NCBI GenBank assembly: GCA_035506535.1
Contig: DATJPE010000011.1
Location: 1 to 50,877, forward strand
Length of the DNA: 50,877 nt
Reading direction: 5' to 3'
DNA from: Actinomycetes bacterium
GTDB lineage: Bacteria; Actinomycetota; Actinomycetes; DATJPE01
In this document: in pieces, positions 9,295 through 21,858 of the stretch
How the letters are laid out: each line of letters starts with the position of its first letter
How positions within the stretch are numbered: position 1 is the stretch's first letter
Translations under genes and position numbers: made by a program
The notes under the pieces: model-generated
The model's database searches: none
Told to the model about the DNA's origin: nothing
What the model saw: the letters and a program-made list of their open reading frames with translations, nothing else

Positions 9295-11000
9295 TCGAGG
9301 AGCTGCGGATCAGCGATCTCGGAGTCATCGACGAGGCGGTGCTCGAGCTCGGCCCCGGTCTGACCGTCCTGACCGGGGAGACCGGGGCCGGCAAGACGAT
9401 GGTCGTCACCGCGCTCGGCCTGCTGCTCGGCGGCCGCGGTGACGCGGGTGCCGTTCGCGCCGGCCGGCCTCGTGCGGTGGTCGAGGGGCGAGTGCTCGCC
9501 CCGGATGCGGTCGTCCGGCGGGCGGAGGAGGCCGGGGCCGTGCTGGATGACGAAACGTTGATCCTCGCGCGCACGGTGACGGCCGAGGGGCGGTCGCGGG
9601 CCCACGTGGGTGGGCGCCAGGCGCCGGTCGGGCTGCTCGCCGAGCTCGGGGAGGAGCTCGTGTCGGTGCACGGCCAGTCCGACCAGCAGCGCCTGCTGAG
9701 ACCCTCGCGGCAACGGGAGGCGCTGGACCGCTACGCGGGGCCGGCCGTGCTCGAGCCACTGGCGAGCTACCGGGACGTCTTCGGCGAGCTGCGCGAGGCC
9801 GAGCGCGAGCTGGCGGAGCTCACCACGCGGGCCAGGGAGCGGGCCGAGGAGGCGGATCTGCTGCGCGGCGGGCTCGCCGAGGTGGAACGCGTCGCCCCCG
9901 AGGCGGGGGAGGACCTCCGCCTGGCCGAGGAATCCGAGCGGCTCGGTCACGCCGGTGAGCTGGTGGCGGCGGCACGGGCGGCCCACGACCTGCTGACCGG
10001 GGGCGGTGAGGAGGGCGCCGATGCCGGCACGCTCGTCGGCCTCGCCCGCCAGACGCTCGAGCAGGCGGCCGGTTACGACCCCCGGCTCGCCGACCTGGCG
10101 CGCCGGGTGGCCGAGGTGTCCTACCTGCTGGCCGACGCCTCGGCAGACCTCTCCGGCTACGCCGAGGGGGTGGACGCCGACCCGGCCCGCCTGGCCGCGG
10201 TCGAGGAGCGCCGGGCCCAGCTGTTCGTCCTGACCCGCCGCTATGGGGGAAGCGTCGAGGAGGTGCTGGCCTGGGCCTCCAGGGCGGGCCTTCGCCTGGT
10301 GGAGCTGGACTCCGACGACGAGCGCATCGCCGAGCTGCGGGCGCGTCAGGAGGCCCTGGGACGCCGGGTACGGGCGCTCGCCGAGGAGGTGAGCAGCGCC
10401 CGCAGGGCGGCTGCCGAGGCCTTCGCCGAGCAGGTCAGCGCCGAGCTGGCGGCACTGGCCATGCCCCAGGCCCGGCTGACCGTCGACGTGACCTCGGTGG
10501 ACGCCGCGGAGCTGTCCAGGTACGGCCCCGAGGGAATCGACACCGTCGAGCTGCGCCTCGCCGCTCACCAGGGTGCGCCGATGCGGCCGATCGCTGCCGG
10601 TGCCTCCGGGGGCGAGCTGAGCCGCGTGATGCTCGCCGTCGAGGTGGTGCTCGCGGGCGCGGACCCCGTGCCGACGGCCGTCTTCGACGAGGTGGACGCG
10701 GGTGTCGGCGGGCGCGCCGCGGTCGAGGTGGGGGCGCGCCTCGCCCGCCTGGCACAGACGGCCCAGGTGCTCGTGGTGACGCACCTGCCTCAGGTGGCGG
10801 CGTACGCCGACGCGCACCTGCTCGTCGAGAAGGACGCGTCCGACGGCCGTACCCGCGTCGTGGTCCTCGAGGGGGAGGCGAGGGTGGCCGAGCTGACGCG
10901 CATGCTCGCCGGGCTCGAGGGCAGCCGGACGGGGGCGGCGCACGCGCGGGAGCTGCTGGACGCCGCCGCTGCGCTGAAGGGCGGATCACCTCGGAGGTGA
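9291..11000 (+). CDS. recN: DNA repair protein RecN
   Basis: This 569-residue SMC-like ATPase acts in double-strand-break repair. Walker A is GETGAGKT (29-36), and long coiled-coil arms lie between ~150 and 380. The C-terminal half has the signature GASGGELSRVMLA, Walker B TAVFDEVDAGVGG and the H-loop VTHLPQVAAYAD. Start GTG 9291 overlaps the nadK stop by 4 bp. I see no actinobacterial LexA box upstream; expression is probably operonic from tlyA. Confidence 0.96.
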   Translation: MIEELRISDLGVIDEAVLELGPGLTVLTGETGAGKTMVVTALGLLLGGRGDAGAVRAGRPRAVVEGRVLAPDAVVRRAEEAGAVLDDETLILARTVTAEGRSRAHVGGRQAPVGLLAELGEELVSVHGQSDQQRLLRPSRQREALDRYAGPAVLEPLASYRDVFGELREAERELAELTTRARERAEEADLLRGGLAEVERVAPEAGEDLRLAEESERLGHAGELVAAARAAHDLLTGGGEEGADAGTLVGLARQTLEQAAGYDPRLADLARRVAEVSYLLADASADLSGYAEGVDADPARLAAVEERRAQLFVLTRRYGGSVEEVLAWASRAGLRLVELDSDDERIAELRARQEALGRRVRALAEEVSSARRAAAEAFAEQVSAELAALAMPQARLTVDVTSVDAAELSRYGPEGIDTVELRLAAHQGAPMRPIAAGASGGELSRVMLAVEVVLAGADPVPTAVFDEVDAGVGGRAAVEVGARLARLAQTAQVLVVTHLPQVAAYADAHLLVEKDASDGRTRVVVLEGEARVAELTRMLAGLEGSRTGAAHARELLDAAAALKGGSPRR

Positions 11001-11007
11001 TCAGTCG

Positions 11008-12207
11008 GTGAGACAATCGCCACCGATGAGGCTCCCCTTCCTGCACCGACGCCGGGTCGTGCCGACGCTGCCTGGTGTCACGGGCACGGTGCGGGTCGAC
11101 CGGCGGACCAAGAACCTCACCAAGCGGCTTCGTCCCGGCGACATCGCCGTCATCGATCACGTGGACCTCGACCGGGTGAGCGCCGAGGCGCTCGTGGGCT
11201 GCGGCGTGGCGGCGGTGATCAACGCCGCGCCGAGCATCAGCGGGCGGTACCCGAACCTCGGACCGGAGATCATCGTCGGTGCGGGGATCCCGCTCGTCGA
11301 CGACGTCGGCCCGGAGGCGATGACCCGCCTGCGCGAGGGTGAGTCCGTCCGCGTCGACAGCGAGACGATCTACCGCGGTGAGGACGCCCTGCTCAAGGGG
11401 GTCGCCCAGACGCCCGAGTCGGTGGCGACCGAGATGGAGGAGGCGCGGGCCGGGTTGTCCGCGCAGCTGGAGTCCTTCGCCGGCAACACGATGGAGTACC
11501 TGCGACAGGAACGCGACCTGCTGCTCGACGGCGTCGGGGTCCCCGACATCCGCACCGACCTCGAGGGCCGCCAGGTCCTCATCGTCGTGCGGGGCTATCA
11601 CTACAAGGAGGACATCGTCACGCTTCGGCCCTACATCCGGGAGTACCGCCCGGTGCTCATCGGGGTGGACGGCGGTGCCGATGCCCTGCTGGAGGCCGGG
11701 TACCAGCCGGACCTCATCGTCGGAGACATGGACTCCGTCTCCGACGACGCGCTGACCTGTGGTGCCGAGCTCGTCGTGCACGCCTACCGCGACGGGCGCG
11801 CGCCCGGCCGGGCTCGGCTGGAGGCGCTGGGGCTGGGGCCCGTGGTGTTCCCGGCGACCGGGACCAGCGAGGACGTGGCGATGCTGCTCGCCGACGCCAA
11901 GGGCGCGAGCCTCATCGTGGCGGTGGGAACTCACGCGACGCTCGTGGAGTTCCTCGACAAGGGCCGGGAGGGCATGGCGAGCACCTTCCTCACCCGGCTG
12001 CGCGTGGGCGGCAAGCTCGTCGACGCCAAAGGCGTGAACATGCTGTACCGCAGCAGGATCGCGACCTGGCAGGTGGTCTTCCTGGTCGGCGCGGGCCTGC
12101 TCGCGCTGGCGGCCGCCATGGCGGCGACGCCGCTGGGCCGCTCGTTCTACGACATCGTGGGCTCGCGGTGGAACGACTTCACGTTCTGGCTGCGCAGCAT
12201 CGTCTGA
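11008..12207 (+). CDS. steA: SteA, putative cytokinetic-ring protein
   Basis: The 399-residue protein contains a thiamine-pyrophosphokinase-like domain (IGVDGGADALLEAGYQPDLIVGDMDSV, mid-protein) and one transmembrane helix near the C-terminus (WQVVFLVGAGLLALAAAMAA). This is the layout of SteA, which in Corynebacterium works with SteB in septal cell-wall breakdown. Start GTG 11008 is preceded by a near-perfect anti-SD match GGAGGTGA (10993-11000) seven bases away; ATG 11026 is an alternative. It follows recN by 7 nt. Confidence 0.88.
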   Translation: MRQSPPMRLPFLHRRRVVPTLPGVTGTVRVDRRTKNLTKRLRPGDIAVIDHVDLDRVSAEALVGCGVAAVINAAPSISGRYPNLGPEIIVGAGIPLVDDVGPEAMTRLREGESVRVDSETIYRGEDALLKGVAQTPESVATEMEEARAGLSAQLESFAGNTMEYLRQERDLLLDGVGVPDIRTDLEGRQVLIVVRGYHYKEDIVTLRPYIREYRPVLIGVDGGADALLEAGYQPDLIVGDMDSVSDDALTCGAELVVHAYRDGRAPGRARLEALGLGPVVFPATGTSEDVAMLLADAKGASLIVAVGTHATLVEFLDKGREGMASTFLTRLRVGGKLVDAKGVNMLYRSRIATWQVVFLVGAGLLALAAAMAATPLGRSFYDIVGSRWNDFTFWLRSIV

Positions 12208-12225
12208 GAGGCACCGGTCCGGCCG

Positions 12226-13224
12226 TTGATCGACTTCCGCTATCACCTCGTCTCGCTCGTCGCCGTGTTCCTGGCCCTGGCGGTGGGCATCGTGCTCGGC
12301 GCCGGGCCGCTGAACGACACCCTCGGCAACGCCCTGGAGAAGCAGACCAAGGCGCTGAGCACGCAGAAGCGCGACCTGCAGAGCCAGGTCAGCAGCCTGC
12401 AGAACCAGGTGGGCTACGGCGAGGACGTGGCCTCCGACCTGGTCGCACCCATGGTGTACGGGCGCCTCACCGGCCAGCGCGTGGTCGTGATCCAGCTCCC
12501 GGGAGCGGACGGGAAGCTGGTCAACTCACTCACCCGCACCCTCGTCCAGGCCGGGGCCACGGTCTCCGGAGCCGTGCGGGTCGAGTCCTCCTACGTCGAC
12601 CCGAGCAAGTCGGTGCTGGTCGGTGACCTCGCCAGCCGGCTGGCGCCGAGCTACCTGCAGATGCCGATCACCGGTCCGTACGACGCCGCCGCGCTGCTGC
12701 TCGCCGAGAGCCTGGTCACCCGCGTCAGCGACCTGTCGGGGCGGCCCGACACGGAGTCGGTCACCGTGTTCAGCGGCTATACCCAGGCCGGGCTCCTCAA
12801 GGTGGCCGGCAGCGTGGACCGGCGGGCCGACCTGGCCCTCGTCGTCGCGCCCGGCGCACCCGCCTCGCCGAGCGACACGACCGACGCCGCGAACCAGGCC
12901 CTGCTGCCACTCGTGTCCGACCTGGCCGACGCGGGGCACGGGGTCCTGGTGGCCGGGCCGGTCGGCAGCGCCGGTGACGGTGGGTTCGTCCGCGCGGTTC
13001 GCGGCGACCACGACGCCCGGGCGAGGGTCAGCACGGAGGACATGGCCTCCCAGCCGTCCGGCCAGATCGGGACGGTCCTCGGTCTCGTCGAGCAGGCCCA
13101 GGGCGGGGTGGGCCATTACGGCAACGGCCCCGGGACGACCGGGGCGCTGCCGCAGCTCACCCCGCTCGGCACCCCGGTGGCGAGCACGACGTCCTCCTCC
13201 TCCCCGAGCCCGTCGTCGCGATGA
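12226..13224 (+). CDS. steB: SteB/MctB family membrane-anchored protein
   Basis: This 332-residue protein starts at TTG 12226 with IDFRYHLVSLVAVFLALAVGIVLGAG, one N-terminal membrane helix. A coiled coil follows (residues ~35-65, KALSTQKRDLQSQVSSLQNQV), then an extracytoplasmic domain and a Ser/Pro tail. The family is annotated as copper transporter MctB (Mycobacterium) or SteB (Corynebacterium). Its position directly after steA favours the division role. Confidence 0.87.
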   Translation: MIDFRYHLVSLVAVFLALAVGIVLGAGPLNDTLGNALEKQTKALSTQKRDLQSQVSSLQNQVGYGEDVASDLVAPMVYGRLTGQRVVVIQLPGADGKLVNSLTRTLVQAGATVSGAVRVESSYVDPSKSVLVGDLASRLAPSYLQMPITGPYDAAALLLAESLVTRVSDLSGRPDTESVTVFSGYTQAGLLKVAGSVDRRADLALVVAPGAPASPSDTTDAANQALLPLVSDLADAGHGVLVAGPVGSAGDGGFVRAVRGDHDARARVSTEDMASQPSGQIGTVLGLVEQAQGGVGHYGNGPGTTGALPQLTPLGTPVASTTSSSSPSPSSR

Positions 13225-14042
13225 CGGCGGCCGGGCGTCTCGGCGCGTGTGCCGTGGGGGCCGGCCTCGCCTGGGCGGGCACGGCACGATGGATCCGAGG
13301 AGGGCCGGTCGAGCGGAGGGCGCCGTGGTGGCGGACCAACTACCGGGGCCGCACGGTCTCGCTCGCCGAGGGCCCGCTCCTCCTCGCCGGCTCCACGGCC
13401 GGCCTGCTCGTCGTGCCTGGGCTGGACGCCAGGCGCCGGGTGGCGGCGCTGGCAGCGCTGCTCGTGGCTGGTGGCCTGGGCGCTGTCGACGACCGGGCGG
13501 AGGCCACCCGCGCCGCCAAGGGGCTTCGGGGCCACCTCGAGGCACTGCGGGGCGGCGAGGTCACCTCCGGGAGCCTCAAGCTGGTCGGCATCGGCGTGGT
13601 CGGTCTGGCGGCTGGAGCCATGCTTCGCGACCGTCCGGCCGAGCGGCTCGCGGCGGGGGTGCTCGTCGCGGGGTCGGCGAACCTGGTCAACCTGCTCGAC
13701 CTGCGCCCCGGCCGGGCGCTGAAGGCGGGCCTGCTCGGGGCCGGTCACCTGCTGGTCCGCCCGGGGGCGGGGGGTGCCATCGTGGCCGGTGGGGCCGGGG
13801 CGGCCGCGGCTCTCCTGCCCACCGACCTCGGCGAGACCTCGATGCTCGGGGACTGCGGCGCCAACGCCTTCGGCGCCCTGGTCGGGTCCGGCTTCGCCGT
13901 CCACGCCTCGCCCCGCGGGCTGCTCGCCGCCGCGGCACTCGTCGTCGCGCTGACCCTGCTCAGCGAGCGGGTCAGCTTCACCGAGGTCATCGAGGCCACC
14001 CCCGGCCTGCGGGAGCTCGACCGGCTCGGCCGGGCTCGGTGA
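13221..14042 (+). CDS. MraY/WecA-like membrane protein
   Basis: A 273-residue polytopic protein starts at ATG 13221, overlapping the steB stop by 4 bp. It keeps recognisable elements of the polyprenyl-phosphate phosphosugar transferase family: the GAVDDR acidic pair, NLVNLLDLRPGRALK (from residue 154) and GDCGANAFGALVG (from ~210). It is shorter than MraY (about 360 residues), and the spacing of the motifs suggests fewer helices. Activity is uncertain. The block steB-this-murJ-GT4 suggests envelope lipid-carrier chemistry at the division site. Confidence 0.75.
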   Translation: MTAAGRLGACAVGAGLAWAGTARWIRGGPVERRAPWWRTNYRGRTVSLAEGPLLLAGSTAGLLVVPGLDARRRVAALAALLVAGGLGAVDDRAEATRAAKGLRGHLEALRGGEVTSGSLKLVGIGVVGLAAGAMLRDRPAERLAAGVLVAGSANLVNLLDLRPGRALKAGLLGAGHLLVRPGAGGAIVAGGAGAAAALLPTDLGETSMLGDCGANAFGALVGSGFAVHASPRGLLAAAALVVALTLLSERVSFTEVIEATPGLRELDRLGRAR

Positions 14043-15670
14043 GCCAGCGGGGCTCGGTGGCCGCGGGGGTCGCCGGCGGTGCGGCGGTCATCGCGGTCGT
14101 CACCGTGCTCGCGAGGGGGATGGGCCTGCTGCGGCAGTTCACCTTCACCCGTGCCGTCGGCGTCACTTGCCTCAACAGCGTCTACACGACCGCGAACACG
14201 GTGCCGAACATCGTCTTCGAGGTCGTGGCCGGGGGTGCCCTGGCCGCTGCCGTCGTACCGGCCGTCGTCGCCACGCTCGAGCGAGGTGACCGCGAGAGCA
14301 CCACGGCAACCGTGTCGGCACTGCTGACCTGGACCATGCTCGTGCTGCTGCCCGTCACCGGGCTCGGCTACCTGCTGACCGGCCCGATCGTGCACGCGCT
14401 GCTGGGGTCCGGCGGCGCGCACTGCGCTGACCAGATCGACCTCATGCGCGGCACGGCCGAGCTCATGCTGCGCGTCTTCCTCGTCCAGGTGCCGCTGTAC
14501 GGGCTCTGCGTGGTGCTGGCCGGCGTCCTCAACGCGCACCGTCGCTTCCTCGCACCCGCGCTGGCCCCGCTGGTGTCCAGCGTCGTCGTGATCCTCGCCT
14601 ACGCGACGTACGCCGTCCTCGCGCGCGGCCACCGCGGGTCACTCGTCGCCCTGACCGGGACGGAGCGGTCGGTGCTGGCGTGGGGGACGACGGCCGGCGT
14701 CCTGGCCATGCTGCTCACCCAGCTCCCGGGGTCGGCGCGTCTTCGCCTGGGCCTGCGTCCGGCGCTGCGTTTCCCCGACGGGGTCGCGGGCCGCGTCGGC
14801 GGTCTCGCGCTCGCCGCGGTCGCGGTGGTCGCCGCCCAGCAGGGCAGCACGGCCGTGGTCGTCCGTCTGGCGAACAGCCGTGGCACGGAGGGTGCCCTGG
14901 GTGTCTGGACGGTCGCCTGGACCGTCTTCCTGCTGCCCTGGGCGGTTCTCGCGGTACCCATCGCGACCAGCGCCTTCCCTCGGCTGGCCGCCCACCACGC
15001 GGCGGGGGAGACGGACGCGTTCGCGGCCCTGACCTCGGGGGTCACCCGGACCGTCCTGCTCGTGTGCGCCGTCGCCGGCGGCGCCCTCGCCGGCAGCGCC
15101 CCCGCCGTGGCCCGGGTCGTCGCCCTCGGCGTCCCCGGGCCACCGGCCACCCACACCCTCAGCCTGGCCATCACGGCCTTCGTCCCCGGACTGCTCGGAT
15201 ACGCGCTCGTCGCCCACCTCACCCGAGCCCTCTACGCCGCCCTCGGAGCCCGCGCGGCGACGCTCGGGGCGGTGCTTGGCTGGGTCGTCGTCGTCCTCGT
15301 CGATGTCCTCCTCGTCACTCGGGTTCGGGCCGACCAGGTCGTCACCGCGCTCGGGGCGGGCAACTCGGTGGGCATGACCGTCGCCGGCGTCGCCCTGTTG
15401 GTCGCCGCCCGGCGGCGGCTCGGTTCCGGCGCGACCTCCGGCGTGCTGCGCGCGGCCGGTGTGGCGGTGGCCGCGGGGGTGATCGGCTTCGTGGCTGCCC
15501 GCGCGGTGCTCCTCGTGACCGGTGCCGGGGAATCGGTGCTGGCCTCCCTGGTCCTCGCGGTGCTCGTGGGGGCGCTGGGGCTCGCGGTCGGCAGCGCGGT
15601 GGCGTGGACGCTCGCCCGATCCGATGTCGACCGGGCGCTCGGTGCCGTCCGGCGCAGCGTCGCCCGATGA
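14039..15670 (+). CDS. murJ: MurJ/MviN-family lipid II flippase homologue
   Basis: This 543-residue polytopic protein has about 14 membrane helices. It begins SQRGSVAAGVAGGAAVIAVV with the family's ARGMGLLRQFTFTRAVG, NTVPNIVFEVVAGGALAAAVVPA and the MLRVFLVQVPLYGLCVVLAGVLNAHRRF loop. Start GTG 14039 overlaps the preceding stop by 4 bp. It may be a second, specialised paralogue, since the essential murJ of actinomycetes is usually near parAB/trxB at the origin. That reading is inference. Confidence 0.88.
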   Translation: MSQRGSVAAGVAGGAAVIAVVTVLARGMGLLRQFTFTRAVGVTCLNSVYTTANTVPNIVFEVVAGGALAAAVVPAVVATLERGDRESTTATVSALLTWTMLVLLPVTGLGYLLTGPIVHALLGSGGAHCADQIDLMRGTAELMLRVFLVQVPLYGLCVVLAGVLNAHRRFLAPALAPLVSSVVVILAYATYAVLARGHRGSLVALTGTERSVLAWGTTAGVLAMLLTQLPGSARLRLGLRPALRFPDGVAGRVGGLALAAVAVVAAQQGSTAVVVRLANSRGTEGALGVWTVAWTVFLLPWAVLAVPIATSAFPRLAAHHAAGETDAFAALTSGVTRTVLLVCAVAGGALAGSAPAVARVVALGVPGPPATHTLSLAITAFVPGLLGYALVAHLTRALYAALGARAATLGAVLGWVVVVLVDVLLVTRVRADQVVTALGAGNSVGMTVAGVALLVAARRRLGSGATSGVLRAAGVAVAAGVIGFVAARAVLLVTGAGESVLASLVLAVLVGALGLAVGSAVAWTLARSDVDRALGAVRRSVAR

Positions 15671-16733
15671 GGGTCTGCCTCGTGCTCGGGCCGAGCGCCG
15701 GTGGCGTCGGTGCCCATGTCCGGTCCCTCGCCGCCGGGCTGGTCGCCCGGGGGCATGCGGTGACGGTGCTCGGCCCGCGGGAGACGACGGCCCGCTTCGC
15801 GTTCGAGGGCACTGGCGCTGCCGTGGTCTCGCTGGAGATCTCCGACGCCGTACGTCCGGGCCGGGACGCCCGCGCCGTCCGGACCCTGCGCGCGAATCTT
15901 CGGGGCAGTGACGTGCTCCACGCCCACGGCCTGCGCGCCGGCCTCGTCGGCGTCGCCGCGGACCGCGTCCCGGCCCGCGGCGGCCACCGGATCCCGCTGG
16001 TGGTCACCTGGCACAACGCGGTCCTCGCGTCGGGTCCCCGCGCGGTGGCGCTGTCCGTGCTCGAGCGGGTGGTCGCGCGCGGGGCGGACGTCACGCTGGC
16101 CGCATCCTCTGATCTCGCCGAGCGCGCCCGGCGGCTGGGGGCGCGCGACGTCCGCGACGCGCCGGTGAGCGCCCCGGCGCTGCCGGCTCCGGCGCGCTCC
16201 CCGGATGAGGTACGCACGAGGCTGGGGCTCGGGGACGACCCGCTGGTGCTCGCCGTGGGGCGGCTGGCACCGCAGAAGGACTACCCCACCCTCCTCGACG
16301 CAGCGGCGCGCTGGCGAGAGATCGGGCCGGTCGTGGCCATCGCCGGGGCGGGACCCCTGGACGGGCAGCTGCGCCACCGCGTCGAGTCCGAGCACCTGCG
16401 CGTGCTCCTGCTCGGGTCCCGCGACGACGTCGCGGATCTGCTCGCGGCCGCGGACGTCGTGGTGGTCCCCAGCCGCTGGGAGGCTCGCGCCCTGGTCGCG
16501 CAGGAGGCGCTTCGCGCCGGGGTGCCTCTCGTGGCCAGCCGGGTGGGCGGGCTGCCCGAGCTCGTGGGCGATGCGGCGGTCCTGGTCCCGCCCGCCGATC
16601 CCGTCGCCCTGGCCGGGTCGGTCGAGCGCATCCTCGGCGACCCGGCGCTCGCGGCGCGGCTGCGGGCGGCCGGCCCGGCCCGCGCCGCGACGTGGCCCGG
16701 GCCCGAGCAGACGGTCGAGCAGGTGGCGGCGGT

Positions 16734-16761
<28 letters not shown>
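15667..16761 (+). CDS. GT4-family glycosyltransferase
   Basis: This 364-residue GT-B enzyme has N-terminal GPSAGGVGAHVRSLAAGL, the donor-domain block AVGRLAPQKDYPTLLDAA and the retaining EX7E motif in WEARALVAQEALRAGVPLVAS. Start ATG 15667 overlaps the murJ stop by 4 bp. The acceptor is unknown; translation coupled to murJ and a MraY-like protein suggests a lipid-linked envelope glycan. The 3' end overlaps the convergent gene by 28 bp. Confidence 0.88.
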
Positions 16762-19515
<2,754 letters not shown>

Positions 19516-19569
19516 GCGGGGTCGTTGCAGGCCACTCCCGCAGTGGGACCCCAGGGGCCCGGACGGCGC

Positions 19570-19575
19570 TACGCT
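19570..19575 (+). promoter_or_regulatory. Candidate -10 TACGCT for ald
   Basis: TACGCT sits 84 bp before the ald start in a 144-bp gap, giving a leader of about 80 nt. No good -35 is seen at the right distance. Confidence 0.35.
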
Positions 19576-19659
19576 CTCGGAAGCCCTCGCCGGGCGCGGA
19601 GCCTCTCGCCGACAACGGAGTCGGCGCGCCGCAGCGTGCAGAAGTGGACGTGCATAGCC

Positions 19660-20778
19660 GTGAAGGTCGGGATCCCCACCGAGGTCAAGAACCACGAGTA
19701 CCGCGTCGCCATCACCCCCGCCGGCGTGAACGAGCTGGTACGACACGGCCACGAGGTCTACGTCCAGCAGGGTGCCGGGATCGGCTCCTCGATCACGGAC
19801 GAGGAGTTCGTCGCAGCGGGCGCGAGCATCCTCGGGACGGCCGATGACGTGTGGGGGACCGGTGACCTGATCCTCAAGGTCAAGGAGCCGATCGCGGAGG
19901 AGTACCACCGCATGCGCTCGGGGCAGACCCTGTTCACCTACCTGCACCTCGCCGCGTCGAAGGAGTGCACGGACGCGCTCCTGCAGCAGGGTGTGACGGG
20001 CATCGCCTACGAGACCGTTGAGCTGCCGGACCGATCGCTGCCGCTGCTCGCCCCCATGTCGGAAGTCGCGGGCCGGCTCGCGCCCCAGGTGGGCGCCCAC
20101 TGCCTGATGCGCGCCCAGGGCGGCCGCGGCGTCCTGATGGGCGGAGTCTCCGGGGTGTACGCCGCCAAGGTCGTCGTCATCGGAGCCGGGGTGTCCGGGC
20201 TCAACGCCGCCGCCATCGCCCTCGGCATGCAGGCCGAGGTGCTGCTGCTGGACAAGAACATCGAGCGGCTGCGCCAGATGGACCGCATCTACCAGGGACA
20301 CGTGCAGACCGTCGCCTCGAACGCCTACGAGGTCGAGCGCGCGATCCTCGACGCGGACCTCGTCATCGGGGCGGTGCTGGTCCCCGGTGCGAAGGCGCCG
20401 ACGCTGGTCACCAACGAGCAGGTGTCACGCATGAAGCCGGGCTCCGTCCTCGTCGACATCTCCATCGACCAGGGGGGCTGCTTCGAGGACTCGCGCCCGA
20501 CGACGCACGCCAACCCGACCTACCCGGTCCACCAGTCGGTGTTCTACTGCGTGGCGAACATGCCCGGCGCGGTGCCGCACACCTCGACCTACGCCCTCAC
20601 GAACGTCACCCTGCCCTATGCCGTCGAGCTGGCGAACAAGGGCTGGCGGCAGGCGTGTAGCGACGACCGGGCGCTGGCGCTGGGGCTGAACACCCACGCC
20701 GGCCACGTCGTCTACGGCCCGGTCGCGGAGGCGCACGGGATGAGCGTGCTCCCGCTGCAGGAGGCGCTCGCCGGCTGA
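19660..20778 (+). CDS. ald: Alanine dehydrogenase
   Basis: This 372-residue enzyme interconverts L-alanine and pyruvate plus ammonia with NAD. It starts [23 protein letters not shown] and keeps catalytic K75 (LKVKEP), H96 (YLHLAAS) and the NAD fold [20 protein letters not shown]. The length matches the family at ~371. Start is GTG 19660; an in-frame GTG 24 bp upstream exists, but the homology starts here. No strong Shine-Dalgarno is present. Confidence 0.95.
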   Translation: MKVGIPTEVKNHEYRVAITPAGVNELVRHGHEVYVQQGAGIGSSITDEEFVAAGASILGTADDVWGTGDLILKVKEPIAEEYHRMRSGQTLFTYLHLAASKECTDALLQQGVTGIAYETVELPDRSLPLLAPMSEVAGRLAPQVGAHCLMRAQGGRGVLMGGVSGVYAAKVVVIGAGVSGLNAAAIALGMQAEVLLLDKNIERLRQMDRIYQGHVQTVASNAYEVERAILDADLVIGAVLVPGAKAPTLVTNEQVSRMKPGSVLVDISIDQGGCFEDSRPTTHANPTYPVHQSVFYCVANMPGAVPHTSTYALTNVTLPYAVELANKGWRQACSDDRALALGLNTHAGHVVYGPVAEAHGMSVLPLQEALAG

Positions 20779-20797
20779 GCCGGTCGGGGGGAGCCGC

Positions 20798-20803
20798 TAC
20801 GCT
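20798..20803 (+). promoter_or_regulatory. -10 element TACGCT before xerD
   Basis: TACGCT ends nine bases before ATG 20813, so the transcript would have a leader of only one to three bases. Confidence 0.45.
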
Positions 20804-20812
20804 CCCGGCGTT

Positions 20813-21754
20813 ATGTCAGGTCTGAAGATGTCGGGCACCGTGGCGAGCGCGCTGGCCACCTACCTCGACCATCTCGGCGTCGAGCGTGGGCTGTCCGCGA
20901 ACACGCTGACCTCCTACCGGCGTGACCTGACGCGCTACGAGAGCTTCCTCGCCGCCCGCGGGATCGACGAGCCGGACGCGGTGGGGGAGGGCGACGTCTC
21001 GGCGTTCCTGCAGCACCTGCGGGCCGGGGACGCGCAGCACCCGGCCCTGTCGGCCGCCTCCGCGGGTCGCGCCGTGGTCGCCGTGCGTGGTTTCCACCGC
21101 TTCTGCGCCCGCGAGGGCCTCACCACCTCGGATCCTTCGGCGAGCGTCCGTCCGCCGGCCCCCCCACGTCGGCTGCCCAAGGCGATCCCGGTCGAGGAGG
21201 TGACCGCGCTGCTGGATGCGGCCGGAGCGGGCGATCCGCCTCGCTCGCTGCGCGACCGGGCCCTGCTGGAGCTGCTGTACGGCGCTGGGGCGCGCATCTC
21301 GGAGGCGGTGGGGCTCGACGTCGACGACGTGGACCTGGATCGCGGGACGGTGCTGTTGCGCGGCAAGGGTTCCAAGGAGCGGCTGGTGCCGATCGGGTCC
21401 TACGCCCGCTCGGCACTGGACGACTACCTGGTGCGAGCCCGCCCGGGGCTCGCCGAGCGTGGACGCGGGACGCCGGCGCTGTTCCTCAACGCGCGCGGCG
21501 GGCGGCTCACCCGGCAAAGCGCCTGGGTGGTGATCCGGGACGCCGCCCGACGAGCTGGGCTCGAGGGGGCACACCTGAGCCCGCACACGTTGCGGCACAG
21601 CTTCGCCACCCACCTGCTGGACGGCGGGGCCGACGTGCGCGTCGTCCAGGAGCTGCTGGGACACGCGTCGGTCACGACGACCCAGATCTACACCAAGGTG
21701 ACCGTCGAGCGCCTGCGCGAGGTGTACGCAGCCGCCCACCCCCGTGCTCGCTGA
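20813..21754 (+). CDS. xerD: Tyrosine recombinase XerD
   Basis: This 313-residue recombinase has a SAM-like N-terminal domain (residues ~10-105) and a catalytic domain with R161 (ARISE), K185 (GKGSKE), H258 and R261 (HTLRH), H284 (LGHAS) and nucleophile Y293 (TQIYTKV). It resolves chromosome dimers at dif with FtsK. A dif-like site lies 25 kb downstream in this window. The gene sits between ald and the parA-scp operon, its usual actinobacterial place. Whether a separate XerC acts with it cannot be seen here. Confidence 0.95.
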   Translation: MSGLKMSGTVASALATYLDHLGVERGLSANTLTSYRRDLTRYESFLAARGIDEPDAVGEGDVSAFLQHLRAGDAQHPALSAASAGRAVVAVRGFHRFCAREGLTTSDPSASVRPPAPPRRLPKAIPVEEVTALLDAAGAGDPPRSLRDRALLELLYGAGARISEAVGLDVDDVDLDRGTVLLRGKGSKERLVPIGSYARSALDDYLVRARPGLAERGRGTPALFLNARGGRLTRQSAWVVIRDAARRAGLEGAHLSPHTLRHSFATHLLDGGADVRVVQELLGHASVTTTQIYTKVTVERLREVYAAAHPRAR

Positions 21755-21769
21755 GGTCCACGGACCGGC

Positions 21770-21798
21770 TTGCCCCGGCGAGGGGTGGCCCCTAGGCT
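21770..21798 (+). promoter_or_regulatory. Housekeeping promoter for the parA-scp operon
   Basis: TTGCCC (21770-21775), a 17-bp spacer and TAGGCT (21793-21798) make one of the best sigma-70-type promoters in the window. Transcription would start near 21805, about 54 nt before the parA homologue. Confidence 0.65.
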
Positions 21799-21858
21799 GC
21801 GGCCTCCGGAGCCGTCAAGCCGACGTGTGTCTCCAAGGCTAGAGAGGCAAGACCACAG

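Noticed and set aside
9200-9300. LexA/SOS box before recN
   Set aside because: No TCGAAC-N4-GTTCGA-like sequence is present; recN is inside an operon with coupled starts.
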